NCBI RefSeq assembly: GCF_034190915.1
Contig: NW_026947506.1
Coordinates: forward strand, 14,073,501-14,137,500
Direction: 5' to 3'
Length of the DNA stretch: 64,000 nt
Source: Cavia porcellus
Taxonomy: Eukaryota; Chordata; Mammalia; Rodentia; Caviidae
The position numbers and the translations under genes were made by a program. The notes under the pieces were generated by a model, which was not told the origin of the DNA, did not search any database, and saw only the letters and a program-made list of their open reading frames with translations. This document shows positions 11,440-22,556 of the stretch, one piece after another. Numbering within the stretch: position 1 is the first letter of the stretch; every line of letters starts with the position of its first letter.

Positions 11440-13469
11440 TTTTATAGAAGTAACAATTAGGCCAAGAACTATATTTTCTGTATTAAACAAAATATTTTCT
11501 GTATTAAAGAAAAACAATTAGGCCAAGATCATAATTTCTGTATTAAACAGAAATTGTGCCCTGGTTTCTTTCCACTCCCACACATAATCACACATATATG
11601 TCCATGTAAATGCCCCAATTCAAGGTGTCTCTCAATGTGAGTTTAATAGGTACCACTTCTGAAAGTTGTCTCTGGCAGGTACACCTTTCTCCTTTCTTTC
11701 CTAGGATTTTGATTCCACAAGATTTTGATCTTCCTCAGTATTCTAACTGTGGCAGAACTCACTTAAACTAATTGTGAATGGAATTGTCAGCTAAATAATT
11801 AAAAGTTTAAACTTCTTTAGCATGCTCTGTATAGAGCAATTCACCAGGTGTAAGGCAGGTGCTCTTCCCTGGAGCACATCCCACATTTTTGAATTCTCAG
11901 GACATTTCTTAGTATATAATATGAGTTTAGAAATGAAAGGAGGTGGTGGAAATTTACAAGATCACCACAAAGGTTAAAAAGCAAGTTTGATGTGGGATTG
12001 TGGAAATGAGAACCTACATCAGAGATACTAATAACCTTCATATCCTCTAGCAGTGCTGCTAACTGGAATAAAACCAGAGATCTAGCTCACCATCACTGCA
12101 TCCAACTCCAATTTTCAATTTAGCCTGGATCTCTCCAAGACTCCTTCGCTTTCCATAATGCTGCAGATGCAAGATAGCAATGGTTTTCTCAAGAAGACTG
12201 GCAGTTTAACATTGGGCAAAAGGTCCTGAGAACTCCAAACTGGTCTTGTTCTAGCCATGTTATAATCAGCTGAATTAAATAGTAATATTATAGGGAGTCA
12301 CAGAGGACTAGGCCCTCAATGGAGCCAGTGCAGAAGACCCGATATCTTGCAACTATGGAAGTAACAAACACTTTTTCTGCTGTAAGCCAGATCTCAAAGC
12401 AAACAGAACTGCACGCTAGTATAAAAACAGGGATTGATATTCTCAATAGGTACCCATCACCTTGAGGTAGACAGAAGCCACTATTCCAACTCCCTACAGC
12501 CAAGGCCTTCCTCCCCCTTGCAACCTTCCCTATTGGATCTTAATTTCCTCAATTTTACCTGAGCAATTAACTCATAATCTTATTGATTGACTGTAATTCT
12601 CTCTGACCCATCTCAGGCTTCTCTGCATTGCAAGTTCCCACCCCCACCCCCCCCTTATGGTTTTGCTGTTCTAAAATCCCTACAAAAATCGCAGTTCTCA
12701 GCTGGGCATGGTGGCTCATGCCTGTGATCCCAGCACTAGGGAAGTTGAGGCAGGAGGATCTTTGTGAGTTTCAGACTACCCTGGGCTACAAAGTAAACCC
12801 AAGCGCAGCCTGAACTGCACAGAGACCCTGTCTAAAAAAAAAAAGAAAAGAAAAAAAAAAAAAAAAAAGACCAGAAAATGTCGCAGTTCTTGGAATCCGG
12901 ACAGCTAGTAAGTCGTGATTTTTTCCCCCTTCTATCAGCAATGGGAAAAAGGAACAAAAACGGACTCAGTATCCATCTCACATTACATGAGGATCTAGAG
13001 CTTGAAAAGATTTTGCTCTGAATGAGATGCTGCAGTGGTGGGAGACTGGGAGACGGAACCAAGGGGCTCTATCTTGGGGTCATCTTCCCTGGCCCTAGGC
13101 AATTTACATGTGTTGCGAATTGAATTCCAATGGGCTACTTGTGAATCGGTAATGCCCCTTAGGCACCACCCCAAATGTAAGCTATATGTATGCCCCCCAC
13201 AAAAGTGCCTGGCAGAGAGAAAAGCCAAACCTCAGTGGTCCTGGGGTTCTCTTTCCGCGATCTTAAAATAATGGCCACTTTTATTTCATATTTCTATCTT
13301 TTTAGCCACGCTGAAAATTCTATCAGAGCTAACATGGGGGAAACCCAGGCACCACAGTTCGGGATTTTTTTCCTTTGGTACCAGAGTTTGAACTCAGGAT
13401 GTCACACTTTTCAGAAAGGCACTGTGCCACTGAGCTACATCACAGGCTCTAAGCCATCGCAGTTAAGTT
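11440..13469. repeat. Paralogous block A (matches about 34190-36000)
   Basis: Collinear with about 34190-36000. Anchors include CAATTAGGC.AAGAACTATA (11454 and 34208), CACACATATATGTCCATGTA (11590 and 34270), TCTCTGGCAGGTAC (11670 and 34361), CAGTGCAGAAGACC (12326 and 35061) and AAAATCCCTACAAAAA (12674 and 35429). A short internal duplication around 11454-11557 (CAATTAGGCCAAGA twice, TTTCTGTATTAAA three times) is peculiar to this copy. A young B1 at 12700 is present only here, and about 300 bases at 35460-35765 are present only in the other copy. Confidence 0.8.
12689..12890 (+). mobile_element. B1-type SINE with target-site duplication
   Basis: Full-length B1-like monomer starting GCTGGGCATGGTGGCTCATG at 12701, with GAGGCAGGAGGATC and GAGACCCTGTCT, then a long A-rich tail (about 12835-12868). 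The direct repeat TCGCAGTTCT flanks it at 12689-12698 and 12881-12890. The paralogous position near 35440 lacks the element, so it inserted after the duplication. The open frame 12628-12813 merely runs through it. Confidence 0.92.
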
Positions 13470-13470
13470 T
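13322..13470 (-). mobile_element. Old tRNA-derived SINE, minus strand (copy A)
   Basis: On the minus strand: GATGTAGCTCAGTGGCACAG, then TGAGTTCAAACTCTGGTACC, then an A-run: A box, B box and tail of a tRNA-like SINE older than the ID family here. The same insertion in the same orientation sits at 35862-35990, so it predates the segmental duplication. The two copies have diverged independently. Confidence 0.75.
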
Positions 13471-14830
13471 GGTCAATTCTGACTGGACCTCTTCTAGATT
13501 CCGCCCCACCTGTCTTTCCGACCCAAAACGTTACCATTGCGCAGCTTGAGGGTCTCCTAGGGTATTTCCAATACAGACTATAGCTTGTAGAGTTCACAGA
13601 AAGCAGCGTATCCAGCCAGGGTACAATGTGCAATGTGCGAGGGGAAAGTTCTTCGGCGCCATGACACAGGAAGAGCCCTCCTCCTTTGTCACCTCTGATT
13701 GGACAGTTTATAGAGTTTTCTCCTTTTTCATTGACTGACTTACGTTCTACTACCCGCCTTCTGAGTCCAGCGGGGAAAAGAGAAATCTTTACCTGCAAGA
13801 GGGGGGCTCAGTTCCAAGACTTTAATGCTGAGACTTCTGAATCAGGTACTCTTATAAAATATTAAACTCATCTCGCCTTACTAATAACACTTGCATTTGA
13901 AGGCTGTACTCTGAAGTCTCAGAGTTGACGGTATTTTCTTATAAGAATCCGTGGAGACTATACTTAAACATGGGTCACAATTGTGTTTATAAGGTTCTGA
14001 TATAGGGGAATGAAACTCCCAACCTTCTGTATGTCAAGTATGAGTTTGTGTTCTCTAAAATTAAGTTCAGGCACAACAGAGGTTAATAGTGAAATATATT
14101 CATTGAGAGAAAGATTCTGTCTACAAGATAGAGAAAGAATCTTGAGTGGATTGCTAAATACTCTTTCTTTTTTAGGGGCGTATATACAGTAAAATCATGA
14201 GGTTAAATGGGTACTAGTTGGGGGAAATGGGAACTGGCCAGTGGAACAAAACTGTGGTCAACTAGTAAGACTCAGGTACAATTGATTAAATTTCGCACAA
14301 ATGGAGTGACTCTCCTAGTAAGTGGGCACACTTAGGAGCAATGGCTGTTCTTGTAGCTGTTGGGATACTGACTCCTGACTTCCTCAGGGTGACAGAGAAC
14401 TATTTGAACTGTTGATGCTTACGAAGTGGTTGTATTTGCTCTGGCTTTTGTCTTGAGATCTGGCCCATAACTAGAGGAGCTTGTCTCTTGCAAGGCTGCA
14501 AGATGTCTGAACTTCTGCTCTGGCTCCTTGGAGGGCTCAGCCCTATCTGACTGTCTGTATTACGTCTAACTGACTCAGCTGCCTTTAACAGTTCCAGGGC
14601 CAATAGTCTAGTAAAGAAGCAATCTCCCTATGTCAGAAAACAACCTGAATCTAGGCCACCGCAAGACACAGTACAACAGAGGAACAACTGGTTCTTTGAA
14701 AGATCAATATTTGGGAATGACATAACTGGTTTCATTCTGAAAATTTTGCACTATCTCTTTCCATCTGTTAATTTTCAGGTAAAAAATGAATATTTGCCTT
14801 ATAAAAGGAAAACAAAACATTAGGATTAAA
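13470..14830 (+). repeat. Duplicated family segment, copy A2, with promoter-like CpG-bearing part
   Basis: Second copy of the four-member segment. Its 13220-13790 part keeps an unusual number of CpGs for this window (TTCCGCCCCACC, CTTTCCGACCC, TTCTTCGGCGCC, CTACCCGCC, CCAGCGGGG), plus GATTGGACAG (an inverted CCAAT box, about 13698-13707) and a TTTATAGAG stretch about 5 bases on. Copy B2 (36000-36760) has lost most CpGs by C-to-T or G-to-A changes (for example GCGCAG to GTGTAG). This looks like a promoter or LTR regulatory region in sequence terms; no transcript start is proven. A minus-strand frame of 111 codons (13463-13798) overlaps a 145-codon one in B2 (36059-36496), but residue similarity is weak. 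Confidence 0.55.
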
Positions 14831-15989
14831 TCATAGCAATATTCTCTACAAGACAAAAAGATGAAAAAAAAATATAAAAAGCAAACATTTCTCCTCTTCC
14901 ACACAAGATTGCTGCTCATCCAGGGTCAAAGCCCACCTCATTCATTTCTGAAAAGAAGCATATTGGACACTTGAAGGAGAGGTGCAGCCCCACTGCTCAT
15001 CCACTGAACCATTTGCTTGTGATGAGCAGGAAATCATGAGAACATCAGACTATAATTTTCTCATGCCCTGAAGTGCTCTCCTCACAAGTTAAAGTTTGCT
15101 TCTTTCAGGAACTTCATATTCTTAGAAGAAACATGTTGCCTGGAGTTGTGTGATACTTTCGTTAACTCATTTAACTTAAGATATGCATTGGATATTAAAA
15201 GAGCGTGTGTCTAAATGTGTCTTGTGAGTTACTCATGAGTTTGGTATGATCCACTAAATCTTGTCCCTGGATCCTTTCTCTTTGGCTCCTTCTATGCTTA
15301 GGTTCCTGAGGCTCATAAAGTAAGTTACCGATTTTTTAAAATTTCTATTTGCCAAGGTGTTTCTATATTGGAAACAGCCTAAAGCAATTTGCATCCTGAA
15401 ACAAGGAGACAAAATGAACCTATTTGTCTTAAATTCTGTGTCTCAAGTAGTTCATCCCTGTAAGTAACTACGTATATACATACATACATAAAAAACCAAA
15501 TGAAATTCAGTTAGGTGTCTCTCTTATATAACCTTCCAAATGCATCAATTACTTTCATCATTTAGTTGAGGGGCTGATGCCTTGGAACATATCATCAATA
15601 TGAAAAGGAGGTCATGGAAGGTATGCAATAGCACTGTGGGTAACATTTATAACTCTGTGCTTGTCACTGCTTCAAATTTGTCATGAGGTGACCAGCTTGC
15701 TCCTAGCACACCATTCTGTAATTTAAATTTTAGGTAACTCAGTTATAACTCAGGTGAAAAAGTTTTAATTATTTTAATCTTTCCTTTTTTTCTTACTTCT
15801 TTTTCTGGTTTTGGAACATGGACTCAGACATCATTAGGTTTTCCTGTATCCTACTTGGTAGATTCTTCTACACAATATGCAGGAATAGAAGAAAACTTTG
15901 CAAAACATTGAAATGTACAATAATACTACCAAATAGTTTTGTAGATGATCTAAACCCAGATTGAATAATTACCCTTGCATGTGATAATA
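14831..15989. other. Spacer, nothing recognised
   Basis: AT-rich sequence with no ORF of note and no repeat signature I can name, apart from a short TACA/TA run near 15474-15490. Confidence 0.45.
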
Positions 15990-16345
15990 TATGAAATAAT
16001 ACAAATTTTTCAATTTAGATCTTCAGAATGCACAGCTCTTTTGAAGAGACAAGACATTATGGAAGCCATTGTTTATTTTCCTATTGTCTGGTTTTGAAGG
16101 CTTGTAATGCTTTCATTCTTCTGATTTGGTCACATTTATACTATTTGGTTTTGTTTGAATTCATTGTGTGTGAAGATATAGACAACTATTCAAAGTAAAA
16201 AAGAGACATTATGGTAGCCACTGTTGAGCACCTGTTGTTTGGTTTGAAATTCTCTGTCACTTGCATTGTTTTCTTTGGATCAGCTTTGTTCTGTTTTATT
16301 ATGTTTTGTTTTACTCTCTTTACAAAATTTTATCATCAATATAAT
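15990..16345 (+). repeat. L1 3'UTR-like repeat with two internal tandem units
   Basis: The motif GACATTATGG.AGCCA(T/C)TGTT occurs twice, near 16052 and 16205, about 153 bases apart. Each is followed by TTTGGTTTT/TTTGGTTTG sequence and GTTTTgTT runs. The same motif appears at 1560, 22072 and 33664 on the plus strand and at about 21670, 21820 and 22560 on the minus strand. The family therefore carries a roughly 150-base internal repeat. Confidence 0.55.
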
Positions 16346-16486
16346 TTTATTTCTAATAACAGTAAATCCATTGAAAATTGAACAAAAATTCTTCTAAGAG
16401 GATAATACTATATTACAGAAATTTTGAATAAAAGAAGGAAAGAGAGGAGACATTCCCTGTGTCTAATTCCTAGGTTCCATTAAGAA

Positions 16487-16580
16487 TCAGTTATTTAGGG
16501 CTTAGGATTTAGCTCAGCGGCATAAGCCCCTGCCTTGCAAGCATGTGGTCATGAGTTTGATCCTTGTTACCGATAAAAAA

Positions 16581-16622
<42 letters not shown>

Positions 16623-16632
16623 ATAAGTTATT
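16487..16632 (+). mobile_element. ID SINE ending in a (CA)n tract
   Basis: ID body from about 16498 (GGATTTAGCTCAGCGGCATAA, CCTGCCTTGCAAGCATG, GAGTTTGATCC) followed by GATAAAAAATG and a perfect (CA)n run at about 16586-16618. The host repeat AGTTATTTAG flanks it (about 16489 and 16625). The dinucleotide run replaced or grew from the A-rich tail. Confidence 0.88.
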
Positions 16633-17164
16633 TAGATTGTAACCTTGGAGCAACAGGCACATACATTAAACTTACAAGAAGAATTGAGAAATACTTCTGC
16701 TGTATTTAAAACCAAACCTTGACAAGACTGCCAGTACAAATGCAAACAAAGAGGCTATTAATTATTTCATTATGAGTAACAAGCACTACTTATTTTTAGG
16801 CCAAGTACATTTCAGTGTTACTGAACAAACAAGGAAATAGTCAATGCAGGCAAATTCTGGACAAAATATGAAATGCAAATCTGCTAACTATATAAAATGC
16901 ATCAGGGAAACAACTTTCTAATCTACAATTGATCAAAATTTCAAATATAATGTTGCAAACCTACAAAACATAATTATTTTAAATATATATGCATATAGGC
17001 TTTATACACTCCAAACACTATAATATTTGAAATTTACTTCAATTGCAAAAATGTCCTGGAATAAGGGTGACATATATAAAGCAGGTCAAAAATCAGTTTT
17101 ATAAAAAAATAAAAATCTTCACCCCAAAAATGAACAGATGATATGAGCAAATTTTTTAGAATTT
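16633..17164. other. AT-rich spacer
   Basis: No gene or repeat recognised; includes ATATATGCATATA-type sequence near 16985-17000. Confidence 0.4.
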
Positions 17165-17312
17165 TTTTTTTGTCTTTTTGAGACAGGGTCTCTATGAAGT
17201 TCAGGCAGGCCTCAAGCTCACTTTGTAGCCCAGGATGGTCTCAAACTCACAACAGTACTCTGGCCTCCTGATGCTGTGATTACAGCCATGAACGACCATG
17301 CCCAGCTTATGT
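17165..17312 (-). mobile_element. B1-type SINE, minus strand
   Basis: Reverse complement of a B1 monomer: a T-run, then GAGACAGGGTCTCTATGAAG, CTTTGTAGCCCAGGATGGTC, TCAAACTCACA, GATTACAGCCATGA and CATGCCCAGC. The length fits a full monomer of about 140 bases. Confidence 0.92.
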
Positions 17313-17499
17313 TTTAGGAATGTTGATGCATGAAAATAACAGGCACACAAGGAAGATAGGCAAATGAAAATGAGCAATGGAATTTAACTTTCTGTTTAGA
17401 GAGTCCATGATATTACAAAATGGCCAGGATATGTAGCCTAGAAGTAGATATTATCCCTCACTACTAGCAGAGGAAAGAAAGTGTGAATTAAAAATACCA

Positions 17500-17620
17500 T
17501 GGTGGGTATTTTTACCATGCACCTGCAATGTGAGCTGTTTAGAAATCTGGGGCATGAGGGTCACATGTTCCAGTTGAGTCTCAGTTATGTAGTGACACCT
17601 TGTTTTGAAAAACATACACA
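17500..17620 (+). mobile_element. Degraded B1/7SL-like SINE
   Basis: Weak trace: CATGGTGGGTA.., CACCTGCAATGTGAGCTG.., GGGGCATGAGGGTCACA.., GTTGAGTCTCAGTTATGTAGTGACACCTTGTTTTGAAAAA. The order matches a B1 monomer but divergence is heavy. Confidence 0.45.
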
Positions 17621-19439
17621 CATATTTTCAAGTCTTTAATTGCATAGACTCCATAGGCCTGTACACATAATCCAAAATGTCTGTGAAATGTTCTCAAATT
17701 ATCCAGGTTGCCACAAACAAGATGTCTGCAGTATTTATATGAGTGGGAGACCTGGAAAAGGCTGCTTTCTCATTGCTGGGGAAAATACATATAAGATATG
17801 AAGATAACAAGTAGTGACCCTGGCAAGAGTGATATTTACATACAGTAATGCAAATAAAGAGGAAAATGTGATGAATTGAGAAAAGGCTTCACTACTTCAA
17901 TTTTGGCAGATTAAAGATTAGAAAATGGATTTCTCACTAAAACTTATGTATATTGCACTGAATTTTCTAGATTCAGTAGGCAACATGATAAAATTGTACA
18001 TGAAACAACAGCCTATAAACTGATAATGATGAGGAGGGATTGACAGTAGAATGAAGACTCACATGCAACAATATTCCTAGTGACATGGGGGCCAATATTT
18101 TCCTAAGGTATCGCATATGTTGTGCAATACTGAACATCATACATAACCCCACCACCACCTGAAAATGCTATGGTGAACCAGGCCAAGAGTCCCTATTGTC
18201 AATATCTGAAACCAGTCAAAGAGTCCTAATTGTCAATCTCAAGAATGTGGTGAGGAAACAAAAATAAAGTACAGAGAAAAGCCTAATGTTCCAACAATGG
18301 CTGGGAAGTCAGTATCTCTGGATCCACCTTCCTGAGTCCCAAAGAAACCTCACTTTATTTGGTGTACACAGTTATATGTGTGGCTCATAAAGGATCACAA
18401 TTCACCCTAAAAGTCAGACTCAAAAATGTGTAGATAATCTTATGCTCAGAAATATCTTGGCCATAAGTTTAAACCTGAGATGACTTGTGAAGGTTTAGAT
18501 GATCTTTTGCTCAGAAGAATCAATGGGAAATCTGAGACAGGTGATACCAATAATCCCAATGCTTCTGTTTATCACATAGCAAAATAGGTAATATTTGCCA
18601 TTCTGAATTTGTGATCCCCAACAAATGCTGTTGGGGATGATTATGAAGCAGATCTGAGCAGGATTTAAATTTTGCTAATTGGCTTTCTATGTTTATCTGT
18701 AAGTCTGTCCTAGGCCTAGGCCCTTTGCCTGGTGACAGGAGCTGATTCATAGTAAGTGAACCTCTATGAATCACTGGTCCTGATTGAGGTCTGTAGCAGC
18801 CTGTGAGGCCAAAGATACCTTAAAGGGCAAGAGAAGGCCACGGCTACAGACACTTGGCTCCAACCCCAAATAACAGAGTAGAGAGTGCAGCTGCAAATAT
18901 TACTTCTATAGTCTAACTGTTACCATGTCTTCATGATAAGACAGTCTACTAAATTGACTTGATTCATGACATGGAGATGTCCATGAAGTGATTCCCAAGG
19001 TCCTGCTCTTTGCTTGTGCTTTCTTCGGTCTTTCTGACCTTTGTCATTGGTCCTAATGTAAGTGGACTGATCCAGCGAAGCTTTTGTCTTAACACTCAGA
19101 GTCTCAAGCTTAATTAAGGAGTTTTCATGCTCCTGGGACCCTAAAAATCATACAATTTGTCTCTCCCTCTCTCTTTTTCTTTCTTACCTCTGCCATACAC
19201 TCATTTGGAAATCAGGGATCAATGTGAGGACCTGATAAGATCCCGGTAACATTCACTTATAATCTTACATGAGAGTAAAAAAATTTGAGACAATTAACAT
19301 ATTTTGTAAGACTATGACTAGTCTTATAAAGTTTAAAGTCATATAAAACTATGACTAGTTTTATAAGACTATGACTTGTAGTTGGGGGTTGTTCAGAGAA
19401 AAATTAGAATCAGGACATTGAGCTTATAATATTGTTTTA
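17621..19439. other. Spacer, nothing recognised
   Basis: AT-rich. Only short unsupported frames (for example 17973-18158 and 18520-18774, minus). A small imperfect repeat of CTATGACTAGT.TTATAA is present at about 19311-19375. Confidence 0.4.
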
Positions 19440-19960
19440 TGATGATCAACTACAGTTAACACAATGCAATGCTGGAAATCTATCCACATCACCAAAGACA
19501 TAGAATATTTAGCCAAGGGCCTGAATCCCACAGCAATGTCCCACATGAGCCGAGATGAAGAGCCAGAGTTCATTACAGTGCCTCCCATGAGTCCAACTAG
19601 AGGTCTAGATCCCACAAGAAGGACTTATGCAAGTCTCTTTTATGGATCCATGCTGGGAAGGCCAAAAAGTCAGTGGTGGAAGCTAGAAAGTCTATGTCAG
19701 GAGGGTGAGGAGCTGTGCTGGTAGGTTGAGGGAGCTGAGAAGTCACACAACAAAGACCAGGGCTGTCCTGAAAAGCACCATAGCCATCCTCAGCAACATG
19801 CAAGCCCTGAGCTCCTCCAATGACAAGCATAGTCATGTACCTACCAGGAAGCCAGCATGATGAGTTCATCCTAGAGACCAAGTGCCACATGTCTTCCCTT
19901 CTAGAGAGAGGAAGCAATGCTTGATGTGAGGATCATCGCCTCTCCAGGAGAACCTAATGG
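19440..19960 (+). pseudogene. Possible disrupted coding-like stretch, origin unknown
   Basis: From about 19464 to 19724 a plus-strand frame of 86 codons has a composition unlike the neighbours: mixed charged residues with a PP-S-P-T segment and several W and E. After a stop near 19724, another plus frame carries an alternation of polar and leucine-rich residues to about 19860. The local GC content is higher than the flanks. This could be a decayed retrocopy (no poly(A) tail or target-site repeat found), an old exon, or chance. I cannot name a parent protein. Confidence 0.2.
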
Positions 19961-20639
19961 CTCAAATAACAACACATAGAAGAACCCAGAATGCCTCAAT
20001 GCCTCAACGCACTTCAATGCAACAGCTTCTTCTTCATGTATCTATTTATGCTGGAAACTTTCCTCAGGTGGAACATCTATGCTCAACACCATGGTAATGT
20101 AATTCAGCTGTTGTTAAATGGATCACCAGTTTTGAATCCATAATATCACTCAAGTTTACGCACCAATAATTTTGGAAACCTAAACTGTCTATTGACAAAG
20201 TATTTGAAACATGACTGAGTTCTGGCTACCTGGGCATAGCTTTGCAACTGAATCACAAGGTGTAGGAGTCTGTCACCTTGTCTTATACCCTGTCTTTCCT
20301 AGCTCCTCATCGCCTGGGCTGCTCTACATTAGCAAACTAAAAGAGGCTTCACTGAGTAATGCTGAGAGTTGAGACACGTTGCAAGTTGTCTTCCTTCAAC
20401 TGAAGACTCATCACTTATTCCTGATGTCCCTTTCTGTATAAACCATTGTCACTGACTCTACCAAGATGCCAACAGGGCAGGGTTTTCCTCAGGCTATGGT
20501 AAATACAGGAGGTATATAAGGAGATTCCAGGTACTACAGTCTCTATGTCATTCATTATACAACACATTGAAAAGCTTTATGCATATCTCCTTCTTGTAAT
20601 GACTTAGATTCTGTTCTCTCATTGATGCAACAAAACACA

Positions 20640-20990
20640 TAATGAGCAAAATTAAAGAAGGAAAGGTTTATTTAGATCGGTTTGTGGAGATTCCAGTCCA
20701 TAATTAGTTGGCTTTAATGCAGGATGGAATGCACAGGGAACCAGATCAAGTTGCCAGAAGTCAGCAAAAGCAACAAGAGCAAAATGTTGGATGGGGGATT
20801 CAAGCTTCATTTCTTTCCTTATATGGTAAGCAGGCCAGCCCTCCCTATGGTGAATGTAGCATCCACACACTGTCCATGCCCTCCTGTTGAACAGGATGAG
20901 GATGCTTATGTACTAACAACCCCAGCTCCCAGCTGAGTGAGTTAGCTAAACTTCTCAAGTTGACAAAAAGTATCAATTATTTCAACAGTT
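20640..20990. repeat. Unclassified interspersed-repeat-like segment
   Basis: GAAAGGTTTATTTAGATCGG..GTTTGTGGAGATTCCAGTCCATAATTA.. reading into ..CCAGCTGAGTGAG and ending TTGACAAAAAGTATCAATTATTT. The style matches old non-autonomous elements that carry a GGTTTATTT..GG.GATTCCA..CC.TAAT signature. A weaker similar stretch begins at 30718 (GAAGATTTATTTTGACTTACTG). The family is not identified. Confidence 0.35.
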
Positions 20991-21497
20991 ATCCAGATGA
21001 AAATTTAGACAAGAATTTAATTCATACACATGAATTAAACAGTGCTAACAAGTTCCAAGTCCTGTCCTAGTACTATACACTACTGCAGGTGCAGATGACT
21101 GAGTCCCAGGCTGTGGTCTTTCATCATGAGTCCCCGTCCTAAAGTTCTCAAGGGGAGTTGCACCAAATCACCCAATTATCAATAATAAATGTGCTGCCTC
21201 CAAGTAGCTGTTGGTGAGAAGGAATGGTCTTTTCTGCTGCTGAGGAAATTAAGATCATCTGAGAAAATGTTCAAAGCCCAAGAGGAAAGAAGTACATTTC
21301 AAAAACTGTAACCTACAAATAACTAATCTCAAATTTATAAATACTTACCTAATGCAGAAGAATACAAGGATATCTTTTAGGCTTGCCATCATGCATTCTT
21401 AAAAGACACAAATTTTAAAATTTCTCGACATGTAAACCAATACTGACATTGAATTTGTGAACTTTGAGTACATGAGTGAGATAAAACCTTCATACTA

Positions 21498-21600
21498 TCT
21501 AGGCTTGGTGATCCACAACTTTGGTCTCATCACTATGACAGACTGAGGCAAGAGGCTGTCAATTTCCCTGAGACCCAGTGTTAACATTTAAAATAACAAA
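21498..21600 (+). mobile_element. Degraded B1-like SINE
   Basis: CTAGGCTTGGTGATCCACAAC.., GACTGAGGCAAGAGGCTGTCAA.., CTGAGACCCAGTGTTAACATTTAAAATAA: the start, middle box and end of a B1 monomer with an internal deletion. Confidence 0.55.
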
Positions 21601-21639
21601 AGTGAGTATCACTGTTCCTGTTCCCAGTACAAGTAATAC

Positions 21640-21970
21640 ACAGGATTTCAAAATAGGAGAAGAAAAATCAATAGTGGCTACCACAATTTCTCATATTTCT
21701 TTGAATCAGTTGTTCATATCTTTACACACAGTGAATTCAAATAAAATAAATAGTATAAAACAGATCAAAACAGAACAATGAAAGCATTAGAGGCCTTCAA
21801 ACCGGACAATAGAAAAAATCAATAATGGCTACTGTAATGTCTCTTGTGGTCTTCAAAATAGCTGTCCATATCCTGACATATATTAAAATCGAATAGTAGA
21901 AAATGTAGTAAAACAAATCTCAAATAAGAATAAAAGCATTATAGGACTTCAAAACAACACGGTATCTTCT
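21640..21970 (-). repeat. L1 3'UTR-like repeat, minus strand, two internal units
   Basis: TCAATAGTGGCTACCACAATTTCTC (near 21669) and TCAATAATGGCTACTGTAATGTCTC (near 21820) are the reverse complement of the GAGACATTATGGTAGCCATTGTTGA motif of the plus copies, again about 150 bases apart. It lies directly beside a plus-strand copy (21985-22556), a head-to-head arrangement. Confidence 0.5.
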
Positions 21971-21984
21971 TTAAAGACCTGTAA

Positions 21985-22556
21985 TGTCTCCAGTGTTTTG
22001 GTTTTATTCTTTATTGTTTTGTTCAATTTTATTATAACTGATGATATAGGCAATTATTTTTAAGATAGGAAGAGGCAGTATGGTAAGCATTGTTGATCAC
22101 CTAGTATTTTCTTTTTACATTATCTATTATGTCCATCCTTTTCATTTGATTGACTCTGTTCTGTTATGTCACATTTGGTTTTACTCTCTTCAAAAAAAAG
22201 TAATAAGAATGATGGAAGCAATAAAACCCAAAATGTGTAATTGTCATTGTACAAAAGAAAGGAAAAGAAAGTGCTCTAAATAATATAACTGCAAATATAT
22301 TTAACTGTATAAGATAGAAAACCATATTACTAAGTTTTGTTGGATCATTGAACAAAACTGTTTCCAGTCTCACTGTTTGAAAGTCCACTTTATATGCTTT
22401 AATTTTGTAATTTGAACAACTATTTCTAAGATAACAATATGTAATCTATTAACTAGTGATTTCCTATTGTTTATTTTTTTTGAAATTCTGTATAACTTGT
22501 ACCTTTTTTGTGTTTTTTTTTTCCCTCTTTTTCTCCTTAAATAAATAAAAAAGAAA
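21985..22556 (+). repeat. L1 3'UTR-like repeat, plus strand, ending in AATAAA and A-rich tail
   Basis: Long match to 1440-2035, starting at CCAGTG.TT.GGTTTTATT and ending at CTCCTTAAATAAATAAAAAAG (about 22535-22556). A minus-strand unit (CAGTGATGGCTACCATAAGGTCTC, from 22559) follows immediately, so three copies in alternating orientation abut here. Confidence 0.6.

Noticed and set aside
12628..12813. Frame ending in a WAWWLMPVIPALG-type sequence
   Set aside because: Typical translation of a B1/Alu-type SINE, not a gene.
13463..13798. 111-codon minus frame, with its 145-codon partner at 36059-36496, as a conserved gene
   Set aside because: The frames overlap in duplicated DNA but residue similarity is patchy and falls where the DNA is simply similar.
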